NCBI RefSeq assembly: GCF_000189275.1
Contig: NZ_AEVT01000016.1
Location: forward strand, 1 to 64,000
Origin: Vibrio sinaloensis DSM 21326
Lineage (GTDB): Bacteria; Pseudomonadota; Gammaproteobacteria; Enterobacterales; Vibrionaceae
DNA: 64,000 bases
Direction: 5' to 3'
Shown: piece by piece, positions 10,448 through 17,108 of the stretch
Layout: each line of letters opens with the position of its first letter
Numbering within the stretch: the stretch's first letter is position 1
Position numbers and translations under genes: made by a program
The notes under the pieces: model-generated
The model's input: only the letters and a program-made list of their open reading frames with translations
Told to the model about the DNA's origin: nothing
Databases searched by the model: none

Positions 10448-11707
10448 CTATACTCGTATTGTCATACCATCGCTTAAAGACTGTCGATAAGCCCTTAAAG
10501 CAGGAATAAAGCCGATCACTGTGCCAGCTCCTTGGACCATGGCAAGTAACATCAACTCATAATGAGATAAAGTCATCATAGATAAGTTGATACCGTATGT
10601 TTGCTGGATGATCGGTGAGGCAATGGCCAGTAAAGCGTATAAGCCTAGTGTGCCGATTACTAGACCGATAAAGGTAAGCGCGCTGGCTTCTAAAATCAGC
10701 AAAGTGAAAACGTGCCTTGGCCTTGCGCCCATCGCTCGCAAGATGGCCATCTCTCGGCGACGTTCTTGCAAACTGGTAAGTAAGCTTGAAAGCATGCCCA
10801 GTAAACCCGCAATTACAACAAACACCGATACCGCCATTAACGCTTGTTCCGCAACAGACATCATGCCCCAAAGTTCATGCAAAGCGACACCTGGAAGAAT
10901 GGCACTGAGGGGCTCCTTTTGGTAGGTATTGATTTGGCGTTGCAAGGCAAAGGTTTGAATTTTCGACTTAAGGCCTAACAACATCGCAGTGATTTGTTGG
11001 GGATGGAAGTCCATTGCCGCTAATTGCTCTGCGGTTGGGTTATTGCCTAAATTGGCGCCTGACTCCCAGCCGACATGAATCGCTTCAATCGCTTCAAGCG
11101 AGACATGAACGGTTTTATCGACGGGCGTTCCTGTTGGTGCAAGGATCCCGACCACCTTAAATGGCGTATTTTCATGACGACTGAACCCGACATCACTAAT
11201 ACCGTGAGCGATCACCATTTCACTGCCTAGCTGGTAGTCGAGGGATTTAGCCACATCAGAGCCTATGACCGCATCAAACAGGCCGTTAAATTCTTTGCCT
11301 TGCTGGAAAGCGAAATTTTGCTTTTTCCCGTAACGGTAGTGCTCAAAATAGCTGTGGTTAGTGCCCATGACTCGAAAACCTTTGTGCGAGTCACCCAAAG
11401 AAATGGGGATGGCCCACTCAACGGCTCGATGCTGACTGAACTCTTGGTAGCTTTTCCAATCGATATTATTGGTCGCATTACCAATTCGAAACACCGAGTA
11501 AAGCAACAGATTGACTTGCCCTGAGCGGCCCCCAACAATCAGATCCGTGCCTGAAATGGTATTGGCAAAGCTACTTTTGGCTTCGGTACGAATTCGCTCT
11601 ACACCGAGCAACAAAATCACGGATATCGCGACAGTGAGTATGGTCAGCACCGCTGTGACTTTACGGTTTCTTGCACTTTTCCAAGCTAAAGACAGTGTTG
11701 GACTCAT
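10448..11707 (-). CDS. FtsX/MacB-type ABC transporter permease of the zrg zinc locus
   Basis: Membrane subunit of an ABC system, 419 residues. There is one N-terminal helix (about 16-36), a large periplasmic MacB-type core domain (about 40-280), then three C-terminal helices of the FtsX domain, including the ERRREMAILRAMGARPRHVF cytoplasmic motif that couples to the ATPase. Its first codons overlap the ATPase stop by 4 bases. This mechanotransmission topology differs from the ZnuB permease fold, so how it contributes to zinc uptake is unclear. Zur control is inferred from the operon promoter. Confidence 0.85.
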   Translation of the reverse strand: MSPTLSLAWKSARNRKVTAVLTILTVAISVILLLGVERIRTEAKSSFANTISGTDLIVGGRSGQVNLLLYSVFRIGNATNNIDWKSYQEFSQHRAVEWAIPISLGDSHKGFRVMGTNHSYFEHYRYGKKQNFAFQQGKEFNGLFDAVIGSDVAKSLDYQLGSEMVIAHGISDVGFSRHENTPFKVVGILAPTGTPVDKTVHVSLEAIEAIHVGWESGANLGNNPTAEQLAAMDFHPQQITAMLLGLKSKIQTFALQRQINTYQKEPLSAILPGVALHELWGMMSVAEQALMAVSVFVVIAGLLGMLSSLLTSLQERRREMAILRAMGARPRHVFTLLILEASALTFIGLVIGTLGLYALLAIASPIIQQTYGINLSMMTLSHYELMLLAMVQGAGTVIGFIPALRAYRQSLSDGMTIRV

Positions 11708-12411
11708 GCCTGTTCTCCTACTTGGTTGAGTTCTCGTAGATCAATGCTGCGGTCAAAGAGGGGTTCTAGGGTCGGATCGTGGCTAACAAACAGCAATGTC
11801 GAACCTACGAGGTTGACTTGATCCAACAGCAGCTCGATGAAAGCGCTGCGATTTTCGTAGTCGAGTGATGAAGTGGGCTCATCTGCAATGATGATCTCAG
11901 GCTGACCAATCAAGGCTCTGGCCGCTGCGACGCGTTGTTGCTGGCCAATGCTCAATTCTACAACGGGTTTGTGGCGCAGGGTAGCAGGGAGATGAAGCTT
12001 ATCAAGTAGCGCTTCCGCGTTGTGGGTCAAACTGCCGGATACTTGTGTACGGCGCTGTTTTGAAAACTGACATGGCAGCGTTACGTTTTCAATCACACTT
12101 AGATAGGGCAGTAGGTTAAATTGCTGGAAAATATAGCCAATATGATCAGCCCTGAAGCGATCTCGGCGGCTTCCTGAAAGCTGGTTTAGATCATGGCCTA
12201 GGACTTCTATGGTCCCTTGGTTGGTGGTATTGATGCCTGTGAGTAGGCTCAAGAGTGTTGATTTGCCGCAGCCACTTGGTCCTTTAATAAAAAGGTGTTC
12301 ACCTTGTTTAATAGTGAGGTGTGGAATGTCTAAAGTGGGGTTATCACTACCCGGCCAAGTAAAACTGACCTGCTCCAGCCGGATGATGGCTGAATCATTG
12401 ATTGTTTCCAT
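11704..12411 (-). CDS. ABC transporter ATP-binding protein of the zrg zinc locus
   Basis: Cytoplasmic ATPase of the LolD/MacB class, 235 residues. Walker A is GPSGCGKST (about 39-47), the Q-loop lies in YIFQQFNLLP, the signature is LSIGQQQRVA (LSIGQ rather than LSGGQ) and Walker B is IIIADEPTSSLD, with the H-loop in FVSHD. It pairs with the downstream FtsX-like permease through a 4-base overlap and follows zrgA by 59 bases. It probably powers the zinc-related ZrgA system. Confidence 0.88.
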   Translation of the reverse strand: METINDSAIIRLEQVSFTWPGSDNPTLDIPHLTIKQGEHLFIKGPSGCGKSTLLSLLTGINTTNQGTIEVLGHDLNQLSGSRRDRFRADHIGYIFQQFNLLPYLSVIENVTLPCQFSKQRRTQVSGSLTHNAEALLDKLHLPATLRHKPVVELSIGQQQRVAAARALIGQPEIIIADEPTSSLDYENRSAFIELLLDQVNLVGSTLLFVSHDPTLEPLFDRSIDLRELNQVGEQA

Positions 12412-12470
12412 AACGCTGTCCAGTTAATACAAATAGGCTTGGCACTTGTCGTGCCAAGCCTAAGCTAGAT

Positions 12471-13175
12471 TTATAGTGAGATAGTCGTCTCACCTTTCTT
12501 CAGGCGCAGTGCTTCTTGTTTGTTATCAGTCAACACATTGACTTTAAGCGCTTCTGTTGCTGGGAATAGCTTGAACCAAGACGTGTCGATCGCTTCTAGC
12601 TTCGCGATATTGTCACATTGGAAGTGGTACTCAACGGTAAACTCACCGTGTCCTGAGTGGCCTTCATGGTCGTGATCATGGTGGTCATCGTGCTTGTGCT
12701 CGTCATGGTCGTGATCATGGTGGTCGTCGTGCTTGTGCTCGTCATGGTCGTGATCATGGTGGTCATCGTGCTTGTGCTCGTCATGGTCGTGATCATGATG
12801 GTCATCGTGCTTGTGCTCGTCGTGACCGTGGTCATCATGATCTTCAGCTAATGTGTGCGTCACCGAGTGATGAGTAATTTTACAACCTGCGGTTTGTGTC
12901 AGTGAGAAGACAAGGTTTGCACTGTCGAGCGTTTTTACCGCTTGAGCCAGAGTTTGCTTTTGTTCGTCGTTTTGTGGCGCGTGTTCAAAGCCCACAACAT
13001 CGGCACCTGGAGCAGTAATTTCGATCAGTAGCTCCTTACCATCTTGAGCAATATTGAGCTCTACTTCACCATGCACGTGAGCATCGTGCTGGCGAAATCC
13101 TTCTTCAGCAGTTGCTGCGTGGCTAACGGTTAGTGCGATAAGTGCGGCAATAGGTGTCAGTTTGTACATTTTCAA
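12471..13175 (-). CDS. zrgA: Zinc uptake protein ZrgA (DUF2796), His-rich periplasmic
   Basis: Periplasmic zinc-binding component of the Zrg system, which in V. cholerae is Zur-repressed and supports growth when zinc is scarce. The 234-residue product has a signal peptide (cleavage near TAA), a conserved N-terminal block HDAHVHGEVELNIA, then an extremely His/Asp-rich segment (about 112-168) made of four exact copies of a 13-residue unit DEHKHDDHHDHDH, and a C-terminal domain with VEYHFQC and DTSWFKLFP. The DNA repeats are nearly identical (see repeat). It is the second gene of the minus-strand operon. Confidence 0.93.
   Translation of the reverse strand: MKMYKLTPIAALIALTVSHAATAEEGFRQHDAHVHGEVELNIAQDGKELLIEITAPGADVVGFEHAPQNDEQKQTLAQAVKTLDSANLVFSLTQTAGCKITHHSVTHTLAEDHDDHGHDEHKHDDHHDHDHDEHKHDDHHDHDHDEHKHDDHHDHDHDEHKHDDHHDHDHEGHSGHGEFTVEYHFQCDNIAKLEAIDTSWFKLFPATEALKVNVLTDNKQEALRLKKGETTISL
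12664..12819 (-). repeat. Four tandem 39-bp repeats inside zrgA
   Basis: Units at 12664-12702, 12703-12741, 12742-12780 and 12781-12819 differ by only a few bases and encode the 13-residue His/Asp motif. The period keeps frame, so copy number could change by slippage or recombination without breaking the gene. Confidence 0.95.
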
Positions 13176-13264
13176 TCCTAAATTATGTCGGGCTTAATCC
13201 AGTTATTTTTTGTTGTCTGGAATTCAGCGTAGATAAATATGGCGCTCTGGATGAGCGAAAACAA

Positions 13265-13573
13265 TTAAATAATACTAAACGTAGGATCGATTGGAGGTGA
13301 ACGTGCGCGATAGACGACGATCGCTGGAGCTTGATATTGATAGCTTTCTTGCTGCTCGAAGCTATCAGGTAAGGATAAGTCGTCAGGGACAAAGGGCGTG
13401 CTACTCAACGCATGGTGAACGCCTGAAAAAAGCTGACAATGATGCTCTTGATGGTGGGGCTGAACAAAATCGTAGTGGTGCTGAATGAACGCGAAATTCA
13501 TCCATAGCACTAACATAACACTGCACAGAGCTATGCTAGGAGAACGATATGAATGAAAACTAGGTTTAGGCAC
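13265..13573 (-). CDS. DUF2607-like His-rich small membrane or exported protein, first gene of the Zur operon
   Basis: A 102-residue protein starting at GTG 13573, just after the Zur palindrome; a TAA two codons upstream excludes an earlier start. Residues about 13-30 form one hydrophobic segment (a signal anchor or uncleaved signal), followed by a His-rich patch QHHYDFVQPHHQEHHC that looks metal-binding, then a polar tail. I believe this is the DUF2607 family, known mostly from vibrios; its function is unknown. zrgA begins 89 bases downstream. A role in zinc handling is inferred from position and histidines. The ribosome site is weak. Confidence 0.65.
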   Translation of the reverse strand: MPKPSFHSYRSPSIALCSVMLVLWMNFAFIQHHYDFVQPHHQEHHCQLFSGVHHALSSTPFVPDDLSLPDSFEQQESYQYQAPAIVVYRARSPPIDPTFSII

Positions 13574-13590
13574 AACTTAACACCAAGAAA

Positions 13591-13621
13591 AATGGAACTG
13601 TTATACTATAACAGTTCCATT
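13591..13621 (-). promoter_or_regulatory. Zur operator: 31-bp perfect palindrome
   Basis: Arms AATGGAACTGTTATA and TATAACAGTTCCATT around a central C at 13606. The core GTTATA-N-TATAAC is the gammaproteobacterial Zur box. It ends 17 bases before the GTG of the first operon gene and supplies a TATAAC-like -10 on the minus strand with GTTACA 16 bases upstream. On the minus strand the palindrome is followed by a run of T residues, so the RNA could also act as the ytfJ terminator. Confidence 0.88.
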
Positions 13622-13644
13622 TGTAACGCGAAATTCAATTGTGT

Positions 13645-14196
13645 TTAGATATTATCTTTAATTAAGTTAATCACTTGCTGCACCTCACCGTCACTCAGTG
13701 CTCCTTCTTTTACGAATAATACCTTGCCTTGTTTATCTTGAACGATAATGGCGGAAGACTCTTCCGCAAGTTGCCACTGTTGCGCCACGATACCTTCTTC
13801 ATCGAGTACCATTGAAGACCAAGGAAACTCCTTTTTGCTATCTTCTGCGGATGACTTTACGAAGGAGCCTGTGCCCCAAATAGCATCATCTTGGTTAATG
13901 ATTGAGGTGGTTTGATAGCTTTGCTCTGGGAACTTCGCTGCGGTGATTGCAGCCATCAACGGAGCGTTCATCTCCTTAGAGCTGCTGCGGCCAGCAATCG
14001 CCTGAATAACACGAACTTTGCCAACGAGGTTCTGACTGCTCCATGCCTGGTAGCGAGTCTCTTCTCCTTGGAGCAGGATTTCACCATGACTGTTTACTTC
14101 AACGGCCGGAACGGCTTGGCCGACGGAGATGCTATGCGCCATAGCGAACATTGGAGAGCATGCGATCGCAAGTGTCAGTAGAGTTTTGTTTTTCAT
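13645..14196 (-). CDS. ytfJ: YtfJ family periplasmic protein
   Basis: Exported protein of the YtfJ family, related to the thioredoxin fold but without a CxxC motif; its role is not established. The 183-residue product has a signal peptide ending at AMAHS, then AVPAVEVNSHGEILLQG and the conserved GKVRVIQAIAGRSSSKEMNAPL, NQDDAIWGTGSFVKSSAEDSKKEFPWS and DKQGKVLFVKEGALS segments. It is divergent from ytfK. Downstream on the same strand lies the Zur-controlled zinc operon, separated only by the palindrome. Confidence 0.88.
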   Translation of the reverse strand: MKNKTLLTLAIACSPMFAMAHSISVGQAVPAVEVNSHGEILLQGEETRYQAWSSQNLVGKVRVIQAIAGRSSSKEMNAPLMAAITAAKFPEQSYQTTSIINQDDAIWGTGSFVKSSAEDSKKEFPWSSMVLDEEGIVAQQWQLAEESSAIIVQDKQGKVLFVKEGALSDGEVQQVINLIKDNI

Positions 14197-14323
14197 TGTT
14201 ATCTTCCTTTTGATATGCGCGAAAAGTATATACCGAAATGAAAGAAAAGGCAGATGGGAGCGTTCATGTAGTGAAGCGGAACAATTTTTTTAACAAAATG
14301 ATATACATTAAAAACGGTTTGCG

Positions 14324-14356
14324 TATAATGCCGCACAAGTTCTAAGGAATAGAACT
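14324..14356 (+). promoter_or_regulatory. ytfK -10 element and 5' hairpin
   Basis: A perfect TATAAT at 14324-14329 (no strong -35) is followed at the expected transcription start by a 7-bp perfect hairpin AGTTCTA (14338-14344) / TAGAACT (14350-14356) with a 5-nt loop. The mRNA would begin with this stem. Confidence 0.45.
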
Positions 14357-14401
14357 CTGTTTGTATAGCAAGCTGTTTCACAAAAGGATATTGGAGTCGT
14401 T

Positions 14402-14602
14402 ATGCTGCGTGAATTCCCAAATCATCGCCCTCAACAAGTGGCGAGGTTTGTTAAAACATTGTTTAAAGGCCAGTTTGTCATATCAGGTATTGGCGAGTTT
14501 TCATTCGACCATGGCAAGGTGTTACTGCCTGACGTGAATGATCCTCAGAAACTGATGACCTTTAAGCGCATCAATCAAGCGATATTAGCGCTACCCGTAT
14601 AA
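14402..14602 (+). CDS. ytfK: DUF1107 family protein YtfK
   Basis: Small cytoplasmic protein, 66 residues. E. coli YtfK belongs to this family and stimulates SpoT-dependent (p)ppGpp accumulation under starvation. The vibrio protein shares the layout: NHRPQQVARFVKTLFKGQFVISGIGEFSFDHGKVLLPDV. GGAG lies before the ATG. It is monocistronic, with a terminator directly downstream, divergent from ytfJ and next to msrA, tamA and tamB as in enterobacteria. Assignment by family; the SpoT role in this organism is inferred. Confidence 0.85.
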   Translation: MLREFPNHRPQQVARFVKTLFKGQFVISGIGEFSFDHGKVLLPDVNDPQKLMTFKRINQAILALPV

Positions 14603-14605
14603 AAG

Positions 14606-14637
14606 AAAGCCGCCTCGTTGGGCGGCTTTTTGCTTTT
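14606..14637. terminator. Terminator between ytfK and msrA
   Basis: Stem AAAGCCGCC (14606-14614) with GGCGGCTTT, 6-base loop, then TTTGCTTTT. Shared by convergent genes. Confidence 0.85.
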
Positions 14638-14645
14638 CTATCGGA

Positions 14646-15275
14646 CTACTTTTCTGGTGGGAAGCACACCCCAGTGCCACCTAAACCACAGTAACCTTCT
14701 GGGTTCTTCGCCAGGTATTGCTGGTGGTAGTTTTCAGCATAGTAGTAAGGGCCTGCGGGTAAAATCTCTGTTGTGATCTCAGAGTGTGCTTTACCAAGTA
14801 GTTGTTGATAAGCCTGCTTCGACTCTTGCGCGGTTTGGTATTGCTCGTCACTGTAGACATACACGGCAGAACGGTATTGAGTACCAAGGTCGTTACCTTG
14901 ACGCATTCCCTGAGTTGGGTCATGTCGCTCCCAAAACGTTGCTAACAGTGTTGCAAGGCTGATGACATTCGGGTCATACACGACGCGAACAACCTCTGTG
15001 TGGCCAGTTTGCCCGCTACAAACTTCTTCATAGGTCGGATTTTTCGTAAATCCGCCGGAATATCCCACAGAAGTGTTTATTACGCCGTCTAATTGCCAAA
15101 ATAGACGTTCTGCACCCCAGAAACAGCCCATACCGAGTAGAATTTGTTCGCAACCTGCTTGCGGCTGCGCTGCTAAGCTAGATTGATTGACAAAGTGAAT
15201 GTCATCCAGTGCGAGTGGGGTGTCGCGACCGGGCAATGCCTCTTGTGCAGAGACCATATTTTGTTTGTTGAGCAT
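14646..15275 (-). CDS. msrA: Peptide-methionine (S)-S-oxide reductase MsrA
   Basis: Repairs oxidised methionine in proteins. The catalytic Cys51 lies in [13 protein letters not shown]. Other family marks are [33 protein letters not shown], the [23 protein letters not shown] stretch and the C-terminal [12 protein letters not shown] with its resolving cysteines. An inner ATG at 15275 gives 209 residues, similar to E. coli MsrA, and is preferred to 15317. Divergent from tamA across 117 bases. Confidence 0.95.
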   Translation of the reverse strand: MLNKQNMVSAQEALPGRDTPLALDDIHFVNQSSLAAQPQAGCEQILLGMGCFWGAERLFWQLDGVINTSVGYSGGFTKNPTYEEVCSGQTGHTEVVRVVYDPNVISLATLLATFWERHDPTQGMRQGNDLGTQYRSAVYVYSDEQYQTAQESKQAYQQLLGKAHSEITTEILPAGPYYYAENYHQQYLAKNPEGYCGLGGTGVCFPPEK

Positions 15276-15392
15276 GGTTATGTCCTTGTCGTTTAATTTG
15301 CAATACAGACCGTCCAATTAACTGTTTTCATACAGACTTATTAATTGACAGGCGTTATTATTCCGTTACCCAATTTAGAAAGACAATTAAGC

Positions 15393-17108
15393 ATGATACG
15401 CAAACCTTTACCAGTCCTGATTGCACTTCTTCTTTCACCAAGCTTGGCACTCGCCAAAGACGTTGATCTTACGGTGAAAGGATTAAAAGGATCGGTCAAA
15501 GATAATGTCGATGTTTACCTATCCTCTATTCCCGAGCATGACTATTCGACCAATCTTCGCTTTCAAGCCCGTGTTGAGCGTAATATTACCGAAGCGCTGA
15601 ACGCGCTGGGCTATTACCATCCAACGTTTAACTTCTCTGTCAGTGACGATGGCAGCGAGTTAATTGTTGATGTTGATCGTGGTCATTCGATTCGTATTAC
15701 TGAAGTCGATATTCAAATTACGGGTGAAGCGAAAGATGATCCTGACTTCGAAGCTTTGATAAAAAACAGCCGCTTGAAAAAAGGGGCGCGCGTGAATCAC
15801 AGCTTTTACGACTCGCTAAAGTCAGGGATTCGTAACTTAGCATTGCAAAAAGGCTATTTTGAGGGAGGCTATACTTTAAGCCGCCTTGAAGTTTCTCCAG
15901 AAGCAAAAAAAGCCTTTGTACGTTTACATTTTGATAGCGGCATACGCTACCACTTTGGCGCCAGTAATGTTATGGGCAGTCAAATCGAGCTTGATCGCGT
16001 GATGTCTCTTGCTCCGTACAAAGAAGGTGAACCTTATTTGGTCTCCCAAGTTGGGGAATACAATCAGAACCTATCGAATACCGATTGGTTCTCTTCTGTA
16101 TTTGTTGAGCCTGATTTAAGTCAGTTGGGCCAAGGCCGTGAGTTGCCGATGAAAGTCTCTCTCGCCCCTCAAGCACGTAACCAAATAGAAACCGGTCTGG
16201 GTTATTCGACCGACGTCGGTATCCGCGGTTCGTTGAAATGGAAGAAGCCTTGGGTCAACGATAAAGGGCATAGCTTTGATAGTAGTATCTCATTGTCGGC
16301 CCCAGAACAGACCATCACAGCCAGTTACCGTATTCCGCTTGAAGACGTATTAAATGATTACTACCGCGTTCAGTATGGGATGAAAAAGCTCGATAATCGC
16401 GACACCAAAAGCTTAGAGTCCAACTTGTCGGTTGAACGCCACTGGGTGCTGGATAATGGTTGGCATCGTACCGCATACGTTCGCTACTTGTTGGAAAATT
16501 ATGAGCAGGGTTTGCAAGACGATAATGCGCAGTTCTTGTTGCCGGGTATCTCGTTTTCTCGCAGTCGCGTGCGTGGTGGCGCTATGCCAACTTGGGGAGA
16601 CAGACAGAGCTTCACCTTAGAATATGGTGACCCCAGTGCTTTATCTGAAACTCGAGTTGCACGTTTTCAAGGCGGAATGACCTGGATTCGCAGTGCCGGA
16701 AGTAACCATCGAGGTTTATTCCGTGTCGATGGTGGCGCCAACGTTGCTGAAGAGTTTGAAAAGCTCTCGCCATCGCTGCGTTTCTTTGCTGGTGGTGATA
16801 ACAACTTGCGTGGTTACAAATACGAGTCTATCTCTCCTCGCGATGAAAGTGGTGCGTTAACGGGTGCCAAATACATGGTCACCACGTCATTAGAATACCA
16901 ATATCGCGTTTACGGTGATTGGTGGGGAGCCGTTTTCTATGACTATGGTGATGCCTTCAATGACACACCTGAGTTTAAGCGAGGAACGGGTGTTGGAGTT
17001 CGCTGGGCATCACCAGTGGGACCTATCCGTCTCGATTTTGCGTGGGGTCTTGATGAAGATCCAGATAAACGATTTAAAGTTCACTTTACCTTGGGGCCTG
17101 AACTATGA
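15393..17108 (+). CDS. tamA: Translocation and assembly module subunit TamA
   Basis: Omp85-family outer-membrane protein that, with TamB, helps insert a subset of outer-membrane proteins and supports lipid homeostasis. The 571-residue precursor has a signal peptide ending at ALA-K, three POTRA domains (about 23-260) and a C-terminal 16-strand barrel with LRGYKYESISPRD, the VRFR-like motif region and a terminal GPEL. The start at 15393 is chosen because it opens the signal peptide (MIRKPLPVLIALLL). Its stop overlaps the tamB start by 4 bases (ATGA), so translation is coupled. Confidence 0.95.
   Translation: MIRKPLPVLIALLLSPSLALAKDVDLTVKGLKGSVKDNVDVYLSSIPEHDYSTNLRFQARVERNITEALNALGYYHPTFNFSVSDDGSELIVDVDRGHSIRITEVDIQITGEAKDDPDFEALIKNSRLKKGARVNHSFYDSLKSGIRNLALQKGYFEGGYTLSRLEVSPEAKKAFVRLHFDSGIRYHFGASNVMGSQIELDRVMSLAPYKEGEPYLVSQVGEYNQNLSNTDWFSSVFVEPDLSQLGQGRELPMKVSLAPQARNQIETGLGYSTDVGIRGSLKWKKPWVNDKGHSFDSSISLSAPEQTITASYRIPLEDVLNDYYRVQYGMKKLDNRDTKSLESNLSVERHWVLDNGWHRTAYVRYLLENYEQGLQDDNAQFLLPGISFSRSRVRGGAMPTWGDRQSFTLEYGDPSALSETRVARFQGGMTWIRSAGSNHRGLFRVDGGANVAEEFEKLSPSLRFFAGGDNNLRGYKYESISPRDESGALTGAKYMVTTSLEYQYRVYGDWWGAVFYDYGDAFNDTPEFKRGTGVGVRWASPVGPIRLDFAWGLDEDPDKRFKVHFTLGPEL

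Noticed and set aside
12596..12838. Thr/Met-rich minus-strand ORF in another frame of zrgA
   Set aside because: Frame shadow produced by the 39-bp repeats; no family signal.
12657..12851. Val/Met-rich plus-strand ORF opposite zrgA
   Set aside because: It is the antisense shadow of the zrgA repeats; biased composition, no ribosome site.
14199..14381. 60-codon minus ORF between ytfJ and ytfK
   Set aside because: No ribosome site, overlaps the ytfK promoter and hairpin, and has no family features.
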